Assembly: GCF_002797895.1 (NCBI RefSeq)
Contig: NZ_PGES01000001.1
Location: 5,394,001 to 5,458,000, forward strand
Direction of reading: 5' to 3'
Length of the DNA stretch: 64,000 nt
DNA from: Janthinobacterium sp. 67
GTDB lineage: Bacteria > Pseudomonadota > Gammaproteobacteria > Burkholderiales > Burkholderiaceae_D
Shown here: positions 25,898 through 33,657 of the stretch, in pieces
Position numbering within the stretch: position 1 is the stretch's first letter
How the letters are laid out: each line of letters opens with the position of its first letter
The notes under the pieces: model-generated
Seen by the model: the letters and a program-made list of their open reading frames with translations, nothing else
The model's database searches: none
What the model was told of the DNA's origin: nothing
Translations under genes and position numbers: made by a program

Positions 25898-28800
25898 ATG
25901 GCCGATACCGATGGCGCGGCAGCGCCGTTCCTTACCTACTGGCAGGCGGGCTACGAGGGCGCCGACCACGTCACCCATGGCGGCCATGCGCTGGACATGA
26001 ACCGCGCCACGGGCCACCTGGACAGGGTGCGCGCGGACTACCTGCTGCTGCGCCAGTTCGGCATCCGCAGCGTGCGCGAAAGCATAGGCTGGCGCCTGGC
26101 CGAGCGCGATGGCCAGTTCGACTTTTCCTTCATCGAAGAGCGCGCCGCCGTGGCGCAGGAACTGGGCCTGCAGATCAACTGGACCTTCTGCCATTACGGC
26201 TGGCCGCCCGAGGTCGATCTGTTCTCGTCCGACTTCGTGCCGCGCTTTGCCCGCTATTGCCGGGCGGCGGCGCAGTTCCTCGCGCCGTATGCGGGCAGTG
26301 CGCCCGTGTATTCGCCCATCAATGAAATCTCGTTTACCAGCTGGGGCTTGTCCGTGCACATGTTCCAGTGCCTGAATATGTACCGGCCCGATGCGGGCGA
26401 GGAAGGCAAGCGGCAGCTGGTGCGGGCCACCGTGGCGGGCTGCGACGCCATCCGCGCCGTCAGCCCGCAGGCGCGCTTCTTGCAATGCGATCCCCTGATC
26501 CATGTGATCGCGCCGCCCGGACGCACGGACTGGGTCGGACAGGCTGCCGCCTGGCGCGCTTCGCAGTTCGAAGCGTGGGACATGCTGTGCGGCCGGCAAG
26601 CGCCGGAACTGGGCGGCGCGCCCCGTTACCTGGACTTGATCGGCTTGAACTATTACCACAGCAACCAGTGGGAAAGCGGCAGCAATTTGCGCCTGTGGTG
26701 GCACCTGGGCGAACCGCGCCGCATGCCCCTGCACCAGCTGCTGCTGGAAATGCAGGCGCGCTACCAGCGGCCCCTGCTGCTGGCGGAAACGAGCCACGTG
26801 GGCAGCGGGCGCGGCGCGTGGATACGCGAGGTGGCCGCCGAGGCGGCGCTTGCCGTCCAGCATGGCGCCGCGCTGCGCGGCATCTGCATCTATCCCGTCA
26901 TCGACCGGCCCGACTGGGACGATGCCAGCCACTGGCACCGCAGCGGCCTGTGGGATGTCGGCCTGGAAGGCGAGGGGGAAGAGCGGTTGCGGCGCATCCT
27001 CGTGCCCCCTTACGCGGCGGCACTACGGCAGGCGCAGCGCCTGACCGGACAACTTTGTTCAACGTTTGCCCTGGCGGGGCAGAAAGGAACTGGCATGCGA
27101 ACCATCATCGTTTTTTCCCATTTGCGCTGGAATTTCGTGTATCAGCGTCCGCAACAGCTGCTGTCGCGGCTGGCGCAGTTCTACCGCGTGGTCTTCGTCG
27201 AGGAACCCGTCTGGCACGATGGGCCGGGCACGCTGGAACTGTCCACGCCGGCGCCGAACGTGACCGTGTGCCAGCCCCGCACGGCCGTGCAGGCGCCCGG
27301 CTTTCACGACGACCAACTGGCCGTGCTGCAGCCCCTGCTGAGCCAGATCACGCCTGCCGACGACCCCATCGTATGGTTCTATACCCCGATGGCGCTGCCG
27401 CTGCTGCCGGCCCTGCATGCGGGCCTGGTCGTGTATGACTGCATGGATGAACTGGCCGCATTCAGGAATGCGCCGCGCCAGTTGCTGCAGCGCGAGACGG
27501 CCTTGCTGGCGCGCGCCGACCTCGTGTTCGCCGGCGGCCCCAGCCTGTTCGAGGCGAAGCGCACGCGCCACGCCAACGTCCATTGCTTCGCCAGCAGTGT
27601 CGACACCGTGCACTTCGAACAGGCGCTGGACCGCCACAACGGCCATCCCGCGCAAGCGGAGATCGGCCGGCCCAGGCTGGGATATTACGGCTTGATCGAC
27701 GAGCGTTTCGAGCCGGCCCTGGTGGCGGCGCTGGCCGACGCCCATCCCGAGTGGCAAATCGTGCTGGTCGGCCCCATCCTCAAGATCGATCCGGCCAGCC
27801 TGCCGCAGCGGCAGAACATCCATTATCTGGGCCAGCAGCCTTACCAGGCGCTGCCGCACTTCCTGGCCGGCTGGGACGTCTGCCTGCTGCCCTTCGCCAG
27901 CAATGAGGCGACCCGCTTCATCAGTCCGACCAAGGTGCTCGAATACATGGCGGCGCAGCTGCCCATCGTCAGCACCCCGATCGCCGATGTGGCCGTGCCG
28001 TATGGCGACATCGTGGCGATCGCCGACACGCCGGAAGCCTTTGTCGCCGCCTGCGAGGCGGCGCTGGCCGCGACGCCGGAACAGCGCGCGGCCATGGCCG
28101 CCAGCATGCGCGCCATCGTCGATGCCACCTCCTGGGATGCCACGGTGGAGCAGATGCGCCATTTGCTCGACACGACGCCGCCGGGGCAGGGCGTCCGCCA
28201 GGCGGTGCCCGCCGCCGGCGCGGCGCAAGCCGCCGCACCTGGCGCCGACGTCAACCTCTTGCGCCCCCCGGGCGCGCCGCAAGCCGTGGCCTGCGCCATC
28301 ATCGGCGCCGGCCCGACGGGCTTGAGCGCCGCCTATCACCTGGGTGCCGATACCTTGTTGCTGGACAAAAATGCCGCCGTGGGCGGCTGGTGCCGCTCCA
28401 TCCAGGAGCGGGGATTTACCTTCGATCATGCGGGCCACATCATGTTTTCCAACGACGACTATGTGCTCGACATGTACCGCACCTTGCTGGGCACCAACCT
28501 GCACTGGCAAAACCGCGAAGCCTGGGTGTACAGCAAGCAGGTCTACACGCGCTATCCATTCCAGGGAGCGTTGTACGGCTTGCCGCCGGCCGTCATCAAG
28601 GAGTGCATCGTCGGTGCCATCGAGGCGCGCTATGGCAAGGCGCCGGCCGCCCCGGGCCAGGCAGCGGCCGCGGCCTGCGCCGTGGAAGACTGTTGCGCCG
28701 ATGGGGGCACGGGGCTGGAGCAGGTGCACGATGCCGTGGCGGCGCCGGCCCAAGCACAAGCCCAGAGCGCGCCCAATTTCGAGCAATTCATCCATCAGGT

Positions 28801-29728
28801 GTGGGGCAGCGGCATCGCCCGCCATTTCGCCATTCCCTACAACAAGAAATTGTGGACCGTCCCCCTGTCCGAGATGGAAACGTCGTGGCTGGGCGGGCGC
28901 GTGCCCTTGCCGAACCTGGACGAAATCATCGAGGGCGCGCTTGAACCGGTGGCCAAGCCGATGGGCCCGAACGCGCGCTTCGGCTATCCTTTGCAGGGCG
29001 GTTTCCAGGCCTTGATGTCGGGCTTCCTGCGGCACCTGCAAGGCAAGCTGGAATTGAATGCCGATGTGGTGCAGGTCTTGCCACGGCAGCACGTGATCGT
29101 GCTGGGCGATGGCCGCCGCTTCCGCTACCAGCACTTGCTCAGCACCATGCCCTTGCCGCAGCTGGTGCGCCTGATCGGCGAACAGGCGCCGCCACAAGTG
29201 CGGGCGGCGGCGAGCGCCTTGCGGCATATTTCCGTGCGCTGCGTCAACCTGGGCGTGGCGCGCGAAAACATCAGCGAGAAACACTGGATTTACTATCCGG
29301 AAGAGACGATATTTCACCGCATTTTCCTGCAAGGTAACGCCAGTCCCCATTGCAACGCGCCGGGCGGTTTCGGCCTGACGTGCGAGATCAGTTACTCGCC
29401 CTGGAAACCGTTGCCGCTCGATGGACAGGCCCTGATCGACCGCTGCGTGGCCGATTGCATCGCGGTGGGCTTGCTGCGCGACGATGACCGCCTGCTGGCG
29501 GCCAACCAGGTGGACATGCCCTACGCCTACGTGGTGTACGACCATGCGCGGGCTGCCAATGTGGCGCTGGTGAAGGCATGGCTGTCCACGCAGGATATCG
29601 TGCTGGCGGGACGCTACAGCGAGTGGGAATACTACAATTCCGACCATGCCTTCCTGGCCGGGAAAAAAGCGGCGGAACTGATCGCCGGGCTGGCCGCCAG
29701 CCAGCGCAAGATGGGCATGGTGGAATAG
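25898..29728 (+). CDS. Three-module fusion: GH-A clan glycosidase, GT4 glycosyltransferase, UDP-galactopyranose mutase-like flavoprotein
   Basis: A 1276-residue protein. Residues 1 to about 390 form a clan GH-A TIM barrel: acid/base Asn-Glu in YSPINEISF (E143) and nucleophile in LLLAETSHVG (E297). Residues 400 to about 770 are a GT4-like glycosyltransferase (MRTIIVFSHLRWNFVYQRPQ, VVYDCMDELAAF, FISPTKVLEYMAAQLP). An Ala/Pro-rich linker leads to residues 800-1276, a flavoprotein with the dinucleotide motif AIIGAGPTGLSAAYHL and GHIMFSNDDYVLDMY, YPFQGALYGLPP, resembling UDP-galactopyranose mutases. A low-complexity Ala/Gln/Cys insert lies at about 915-960. At residue 400 an in-frame ATG (27095) has AAAGGA just upstream, so a separate GT-flavoprotein may also be made. 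Neighbouring galactose genes suggest a UDP-galactose-based glycan pathway. Confidence 0.88.
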   Translation: MADTDGAAAPFLTYWQAGYEGADHVTHGGHALDMNRATGHLDRVRADYLLLRQFGIRSVRESIGWRLAERDGQFDFSFIEERAAVAQELGLQINWTFCHYGWPPEVDLFSSDFVPRFARYCRAAAQFLAPYAGSAPVYSPINEISFTSWGLSVHMFQCLNMYRPDAGEEGKRQLVRATVAGCDAIRAVSPQARFLQCDPLIHVIAPPGRTDWVGQAAAWRASQFEAWDMLCGRQAPELGGAPRYLDLIGLNYYHSNQWESGSNLRLWWHLGEPRRMPLHQLLLEMQARYQRPLLLAETSHVGSGRGAWIREVAAEAALAVQHGAALRGICIYPVIDRPDWDDASHWHRSGLWDVGLEGEGEERLRRILVPPYAAALRQAQRLTGQLCSTFALAGQKGTGMRTIIVFSHLRWNFVYQRPQQLLSRLAQFYRVVFVEEPVWHDGPGTLELSTPAPNVTVCQPRTAVQAPGFHDDQLAVLQPLLSQITPADDPIVWFYTPMALPLLPALHAGLVVYDCMDELAAFRNAPRQLLQRETALLARADLVFAGGPSLFEAKRTRHANVHCFASSVDTVHFEQALDRHNGHPAQAEIGRPRLGYYGLIDERFEPALVAALADAHPEWQIVLVGPILKIDPASLPQRQNIHYLGQQPYQALPHFLAGWDVCLLPFASNEATRFISPTKVLEYMAAQLPIVSTPIADVAVPYGDIVAIADTPEAFVAACEAALAATPEQRAAMAASMRAIVDATSWDATVEQMRHLLDTTPPGQGVRQAVPAAGAAQAAAPGADVNLLRPPGAPQAVACAIIGAGPTGLSAAYHLGADTLLLDKNAAVGGWCRSIQERGFTFDHAGHIMFSNDDYVLDMYRTLLGTNLHWQNREAWVYSKQVYTRYPFQGALYGLPPAVIKECIVGAIEARYGKAPAAPGQAAAAACAVEDCCADGGTGLEQVHDAVAAPAQAQAQSAPNFEQFIHQVWGSGIARHFAIPYNKKLWTVPLSEMETSWLGGRVPLPNLDEIIEGALEPVAKPMGPNARFGYPLQGGFQALMSGFLRHLQGKLELNADVVQVLPRQHVIVLGDGRRFRYQHLLSTMPLPQLVRLIGEQAPPQVRAAASALRHISVRCVNLGVARENISEKHWIYYPEETIFHRIFLQGNASPHCNAPGGFGLTCEISYSPWKPLPLDGQALIDRCVADCIAVGLLRDDDRLLAANQVDMPYAYVVYDHARAANVALVKAWLSTQDIVLAGRYSEWEYYNSDHAFLAGKKAAELIAGLAASQRKMGMVE

Positions 29729-29822
29729 GTGCTTGCGCCGGGAGCACAGGAAGGCGCTCCCGGCGCGGAACAGACACGATGAGCACGACGGGCATGGGGA
29801 ACGATGAAGATGGGGGACTAGC

Positions 29823-29946
29823 AACAGGAACAGGAACAGGAACAGGAACAGGAACAGGAACAGGAAGCCAACAGGCAACAGGCAACAGGCAACAGGCAAC
29901 AGGCAACAGGCAACAGGCAACAGGCAACAGGCAACAGGCAACAGGC
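29823..29946 (+). repeat. Tandem repeats: 7 x AACAGG then 11 x AACAGGC
   Basis: Seven perfect copies of the hexamer AACAGG (29823-29864), the bridge AAGCC, then eleven perfect copies of the heptamer AACAGGC (29870-29946). Frames through it read (TG)n or QQATGNR repeats, without gene-like context, so I treat it as non-coding. Units of this kind expand and shrink by slippage. It lies 95 bases after the fusion gene's stop. Confidence 0.95.
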
Positions 29947-29977
29947 AAGGCAGATGGGATTTGCCTTGCCTGTTGCC
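29937..29977 (+). terminator. Strong 16-bp hairpin closing the tandem array
   Basis: GGCAACAGGCAAGGCA (29937-29952) pairs perfectly with TGCCTTGCCTGTTGCC (29962-29977) around a 9-base loop. The left arm uses the last array unit, and other units could pair with CCTGTTGCC in its place. No T-tract follows, so it is a possible transcript end or 3' stabiliser rather than a classical terminator. Confidence 0.45.
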
Positions 29978-30063
29978 GGGCTTCGGTGGCGTAGCTGGCG
30001 CTGGCGCTCGGCGCTCTGCATGCCAGCGGTCAGGCGTTATCGTTGCATGCGGGCGCTGTCTCT

Positions 30064-30561
30064 TTAATAGCGCTGCAGCAAGCCGTTGACCACCTTGACA
30101 TGATCGCCGATCTGATAGCTGGGCTGGGAGTTTTGCATGAGGGTGCGTGTGCTGCCGTCGTCCAGGCGCAGGGTGACCCGGTATTGCGTGTTGCCCGAAG
30201 TGCTGCCCGCCGTGCCGGAACTGCCTGATTGCATGTCGCTGCTGCTCTGATCCATGCCGCGCGATACCGGCTCGATCGATTGCACCGTGGCGGAGGCGAT
30301 GCTCACGCCCGTTTGGCTGCCATCCATGTTCATGGCGTTGTTGGCCGTGGAGGTGCGCGTGTCGGCGCTGCCTGTGCCTGCGGTGCCGCTGCTGCTCGTG
30401 CTGGTGTCGCTCATGGTGCTGCTGCCGGTCCCGGCTGTATTGCTGTAGCTTTCACCGCTGCGGCCATTCGTGCTGCTCATGCTGTTGCTGTTCGGATTGG
30501 AACTGCAGGCGGCCAGCGTACACAGCAGGCCGGCCAGCGCCATGGTTTCTTTTGCTCTCAT
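30064..30561 (-). CDS. Ser/Thr/Gly-rich lipoprotein
   Basis: A 165-residue lipoprotein. I chose the ATG at 30561 because AGGAG lies upstream; it gives MRAKETMALAGLLCTLAAC with a clear lipobox (LAAC) at Cys 19. A long low-complexity segment rich in Ser, Thr, Gly and Asn (about 20-110) follows. The C-terminal 50 residues form a small domain: TQYRVTLRLDDGSTRTLMQN and GDHVKVVNGLLQRY, similar in feel to periplasmic OB-like or SlyB/glycine-zipper-tail regions, but I do not recognise a defined family. The Asp preference at +2 cannot be assessed as decisive, so the target membrane is open. Confidence 0.8.
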   Translation of the reverse strand: MRAKETMALAGLLCTLAACSSNPNSNSMSSTNGRSGESYSNTAGTGSSTMSDTSTSSSGTAGTGSADTRTSTANNAMNMDGSQTGVSIASATVQSIEPVSRGMDQSSSDMQSGSSGTAGSTSGNTQYRVTLRLDDGSTRTLMQNSQPSYQIGDHVKVVNGLLQRY

Positions 30562-31018
30562 CTTCTTCTCCTCTTGGTCTGACAAAGTGTTAACCCCGTT
30601 TCCAGGGTGCGGCGGAGGTCAGCGTCAATGGCGCATGCCAGGAATGCCAGACATGGCCGCAACTACTGCTAAGTAATCCTCAGGAAAATATTGTCAATTT
30701 ATGACAAACAGAACCGGATGCTATGCAAGGCGCCAGCTGCGACGCAGTGCGAGCACTGCTAGCAGTTGGCAAGCCTCGTCGGCCACCTTGCAGAGCGCCG
30801 GTAATGGAAGTCAGAAATCACAATAATTTAATGGGGGTTACTTGGTAAGAGCGCGGGGCGGGGAGGATGTTCGGTCCTTGTTATTTCACATTGAGGTACA
30901 TCAAGCGCTTCGATTGTCGAGCTTGGTATAAAAGACATTCCTGCGCAGGGCGAGTACGGCGTTCGCGCTTTCCCCTTGTGTTTTCCCTTGTTTTCCGTTG
31001 CCTATCTCAGGAGAATAA
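30562..31018. other. Intergenic region with a nested hairpin element
   Basis: 457 bases without a credible gene between divergent genes. The main structure is a nested stem: TGCAAGG (30724-30730) with CCTTGCA (30786-30792) outside; GCCAGCTGC (30732-30740) with GCAGTTGGC (30762-30770) including one G-T pair; and GCAGTGC-ga-GCACTGC (30744-30759) inside. The rest holds promoters of the lipoprotein gene and of 31019-31318. Confidence 0.6.
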
Positions 31019-31318
31019 ATGTCTGCCGATTCCCGTAGCGTCAAGCTGATCAATGAGCTGGTGACTGCCGTGTACGGCGCCCCGGGCGCGGCGGGCGGCG
31101 CGCGCGCCCGCCATGCGCTGACTCAGGCCCTGCATGCCTTGACGAGGCTGTCGCGGTCGGAACAGTTGATGGAGATGCGGCGCGATGCGGCGCGCGCGGC
31201 GGGAGCGGCCGGCCGGCGGGAGATGCGTACGGCCCTGCGTCGCGTTGCGAGCCGGGCGGCGGCCGGCCAAAGGCAGTTGCCGCTGGCACTCGGTGCCGGC
31301 GATGACGCCGCGCCGTGA
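31019..31318 (+). CDS. Small Ala/Arg-rich hypothetical protein
   Basis: A 99-residue basic, helical protein (MSADSRSVKLINELVTAVYG, then many Ala and Arg). The ribosome-binding site CAGGAG sits 7 bases before the ATG, and the N-terminal third has normal codon use, which supports a real gene. I do not recognise a family. The stop TGA abuts the stop of the convergent VanZ gene (TGA|TCA) with no base between. A nucleic-acid or membrane-surface role would fit the charge, but nothing further can be said. Confidence 0.7.
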   Translation: MSADSRSVKLINELVTAVYGAPGAAGGARARHALTQALHALTRLSRSEQLMEMRRDAARAAGAAGRREMRTALRRVASRAAAGQRQLPLALGAGDDAAP

Positions 31319-31732
31319 TCAGCCCTGCTGTTTTTTCAGTGCGGCAGCGGCCATGCCCGGCCAGCAAAAGTACAGTGGCAGCACGACGGCCGTGGCGGCC
31401 GTGATATCGACCACCCAGTCGCTGACGGCGCCATGGCGGTACGGCAGGAAACTCTGGATGAATTCGTCCAGCGCACCCATGGCCGCCACCATCAGCACCG
31501 ACAGCAGCGCGCGGCGCGCCATGCCGCCGCCCGTGCCGCTGAACAGGATCAGGGCCAGCACGCCATAGCCGAAGGAATGCAGCACGCCGCCCGACGCATA
31601 TTGGCCCACGTCCGCGCGCACGCCGGGGATGTCGCCGATCAGGATGACCAGGGCATACAGCAGCAGCGCGGTGCGGTAGCGCAAGCGTTCGTAGCGGTCG
31701 GCAAAACAAAGTTCAAGCAAGGGTGCAGGCAT
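31319..31732 (-). CDS. VanZ-like membrane protein
   Basis: A 137-residue protein with four hydrophobic segments. TALLLYALVILIGDIPG, VLHSFGYGVLALILF and ALDEFIQSFLPYRHGAVSDWVVDITAA match the VanZ-like family, in particular the D-E-xx-Q-xFxxxR-xxxxxDxxxD pattern. The family takes its name from a teicoplanin-resistance protein, but most bacterial members are uncharacterised. Upstream on the same strand lies a strong intrinsic terminator (31820-31846), which may end a separate small transcript. Confidence 0.8.
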   Translation of the reverse strand: MPAPLLELCFADRYERLRYRTALLLYALVILIGDIPGVRADVGQYASGGVLHSFGYGVLALILFSGTGGGMARRALLSVLMVAAMGALDEFIQSFLPYRHGAVSDWVVDITAATAVVLPLYFCWPGMAAAALKKQQG

Positions 31733-31819
31733 GATGCGTCAGGTCAGATGAAAAGGCAGTTACCATATCATGGGCATGGCGGCTCACCATGTTTTTGCGC
31801 AAGAGCTTGCCGCGCGGGC

Positions 31820-31846
31820 AAAAAAAGGCCCGCGGGGGCGCGGGCC
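31820..31846 (-). terminator. Intrinsic terminator on the minus strand upstream of VanZ
   Basis: GGCCCGCG (31827-31834) pairs with CGCGGGCC (31839-31846), 4-base loop. On the minus strand seven T follow (A at 31820-31826). Confidence 0.8.
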
Positions 31847-32010
31847 AAAAACCCAAATAAAAAGGGCCAAGAGTTGAGAGTTGCTCGGTGCTCACCATGT
31901 CGCGCGCCTTGCCGGCGCCCGCCACAGTCACGAAAGGGGAGTGGTGTGCCATCGCGGCACACCTGTCTGTAGTCAGGCATATCGGTTGCCTGTACAGCAG
32001 ATGAAGCAAG
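31820..32010 (-). ncRNA. Candidate structured small RNA or leader upstream of VanZ
   Basis: On the minus strand a TATACT-like -10 element near 32015 is followed by two perfect hairpins (loops of 7 and 5 bases), a long single-stranded part and an intrinsic terminator with seven T. The length would be about 190 nt. It could be an independent sRNA, or an attenuated leader, since an open frame starting at 31952 (MAHHSPFVTVAG) reads through the terminator and overlaps the VanZ start. Inference only. Confidence 0.35.
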
Positions 32011-32126
32011 TATAGGGGGCGAAAATGACGGCCTGATGACACGCCGCAACATTTTTATGCGATATGCGGAATGACGGGGAAGATTGCTCGTCATGGCAAG
32101 AATGTCCATGTTTCAGCCGTGATGGC

Positions 32127-32157
32127 AAAAAAAAAGCCCGCTGGTGAAAGCGGGCTT
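32127..32157 (-). terminator. Intrinsic terminator of the SDR gene
   Basis: AAGCCCGC (32134-32141) pairs with GCGGGCTT (32150-32157). On the minus strand the stem is followed by nine T. It lies 124 bases behind the SDR stop. Confidence 0.85.
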
Positions 32158-32280
32158 AAAACTATTTTCTTGGAGGAGAATAGTGGAGACAGGTGCATTA
32201 TGCTGCGTCGCACGATATGTGTCTAATGGTCTTTTTAGATATCCATTATCGTTTTTTGATATAACTGCCTCGTCCTGCCC

Positions 32281-33045
32281 TCAATCCTTCACGGCCACCG
32301 TGTAGTTGAGCGCCATGCGCCCGCCATCGACATAGATGGTCTGGCCCGTCATGTAGGTGGCGTCGTCGCTGGCCAGGAAGGCGGCGATGCCGGCCACTTC
32401 TTCCGGTTCGCCGCAGCGGCCCAGCGGCGTGCGCGACAAAATCGTGTGGCGCGCTTGCGGGCTGGACAACACAGCCTGCTTGGCCAGCTCCGTCAGGATG
32501 GTGCCCGGGCCGATGCCGTTCACGCGCACGCCGTGCGATGCCAGGTTCAGGGCCATGACCTTGGTCAGCTGGTTGATGGCACCCTTCGACACCACGTACG
32601 GTACCTGGTTCGGGATCGCCAGTTCCGCATTCACGCTGGACATATTGATGATGCAGCCGCTGTTGCGCTTGACCATCTCGCGCGCCACGGCCTGGCCGCA
32701 CAGGAACATCGACTTCAGGTTGATGCGCATGACCCGGTCGAAATCGTCTTCGCACACGTCGAGGAAATCGGCCGCGTGCGTGACGCCCGCGTTGTTGACG
32801 AGGATATCGATGTGGCCGAACTGCGCCAGGGTTTCCTTCAGCATGGCGTCGACGTCCGCCTTCTGGCTGACGTCGGCGCAAAAGAAGCGCGCTTGCGGGC
32901 CCAGGGCGGCGGCCGCTTGCGCGCCTTCTTCCTTGATGTCGACCAGCATCACTTGCGCCCCTTCGGCGATCAGGCGGGTGGCGCAAGCCAGGCCGATGCC
33001 TTGCGTGGCGCCCGTGACGATGGCGGTTTTATTGATCAGTTTCAT
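32281..33045 (-). CDS. Short-chain dehydrogenase/reductase
   Basis: A 254-residue classical SDR. The cofactor motif TGATQGIG is at residues 12-19, NNAG at about 88-91 (LVNNAGVTHAADF), the catalytic Ser in INMSSVN, and the active-site YxxxK in PYVVSKGAINQ. The Asp after the second strand (MLVDIKEE) suggests NAD(H) preference. GRCGEPEEVAGIAAFLASDDATYMTGQTIYVDGG is the usual C-terminal block. Substrate unknown; sugar alcohol, 3-oxoacyl or hydroxy-acid dehydrogenases share this pattern. It is a single gene with its own terminator. Confidence 0.93.
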   Translation of the reverse strand: MKLINKTAIVTGATQGIGLACATRLIAEGAQVMLVDIKEEGAQAAAALGPQARFFCADVSQKADVDAMLKETLAQFGHIDILVNNAGVTHAADFLDVCEDDFDRVMRINLKSMFLCGQAVAREMVKRNSGCIINMSSVNAELAIPNQVPYVVSKGAINQLTKVMALNLASHGVRVNGIGPGTILTELAKQAVLSSPQARHTILSRTPLGRCGEPEEVAGIAAFLASDDATYMTGQTIYVDGGRMALNYTVAVKD

Positions 33046-33129
33046 GAGTGCTCCTCGGCGGGTAATAGGGGGCGCTGCCCAGCCACGGACTTGCGCGGCA
33101 ATGGGCAGATTTTAATCCCTGGGCAGGAA

Positions 33130-33657
33130 TCAGAGGAGGATGGGTTCGTTCGGCAACTGATTGCCGCGCGTGCCATCGGCAGGGAAGTGGCTTTGCAGCA
33201 AGGTATTCAGCTGCGCCAGGGCTTCCAGGGTGCTGTCATGGAAGTTGCCTTCCTTGAATCCCCTGGTCATGGTGCGGCACACGGCTTGCCATTGCTCCGG
33301 CGTGACGCGGCGGCCAACGTTGCGGTCGGCCACGATATCGACCTGGTGCTCGGCCAGGTTGATGTAGATGAGCACGCCAACGTTGTCTTCCGTATCCCAC
33401 ACGCCATACTGGGCGAACAGTTCGCGCGCCCGCTCGCGGTTGCTCACGCCCTGGTAAGCCATGCCCGGCGTCAGGGCCGCCTCGACGATCAGGCGCACTT
33501 CCGCACGGTGCAGCGTTTCACCGTCGGCAATCGCCGTCTCGATGGCTTTCAAGGTACGTTCCGGAAACGCCTGGCGCGCCGTCGCCGGCGTGCCCCGCAA
33601 ATGCTTCAATGCCCGTCCGCAGCGCTGGCCGAATGTCAGATGTTTCGTCATTACCAA
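33130..33657 (-). CDS. TPM-domain protein
   Basis: A 175-residue protein without signal peptide, carrying a TPM (TLP18.3/Psb32/MOLO-1) domain (about 25-160): ETLHRAEVRLIVEAALTPG, RARELFAQYGVWDTEDNVGVLIYINLAEHQVDIVADRNVGRRV. The family is often linked to membrane-protein or lipoprotein maintenance. Its start overlaps the 3' end of the second TPM gene by 7 bases, placing it as the third gene of the lemA-TPM-TPM operon. Confidence 0.88.
   Translation of the reverse strand: MVMTKHLTFGQRCGRALKHLRGTPATARQAFPERTLKAIETAIADGETLHRAEVRLIVEAALTPGMAYQGVSNRERARELFAQYGVWDTEDNVGVLIYINLAEHQVDIVADRNVGRRVTPEQWQAVCRTMTRGFKEGNFHDSTLEALAQLNTLLQSHFPADGTRGNQLPNEPILL

Larger units (their letters stand above)
31733..32280 (-). 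other. Intergenic region with two minus-strand terminators and hairpins
   Basis: 548 bases between VanZ and the SDR gene. Reading on the minus strand: terminator for the SDR gene (32127-32157), a TATACT box (about 32013-32018), hairpins CAGGCA/TGCCTG (31975-31993) and GTGTGCC/GGCACAC (31944-31962), then a terminator (31820-31846). Overlapping open frames here lack a ribosome-binding site and family likeness. Confidence 0.5.

Noticed and set aside
27059..29941. A 960-codon open frame antisense to the fusion gene, running into the tandem repeats
   Set aside because: Same GC-bias effect; the start lies in the AACAGG array and the product is low-complexity, while the sense strand has three well-defined domains.
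29823..29946. AACAGG/AACAGGC array considered as CRISPR or replication iterons
   Set aside because: Units of 6 and 7 bases directly joined without spacers; no rep gene or DnaA boxes seen.
29578..29994. Open frame with TGTGTG and QQATGNR repeats across the tandem array
   Set aside because: It overlaps the end of the fusion gene in another frame and its content is only the consequence of the short repeats.
31768..32109. Overlapping frames of about 110 codons in the SDR-VanZ gap
   Set aside because: They cross a strong terminator and hairpins, lack a ribosome-binding site and show no family; the region is better read as non-coding.
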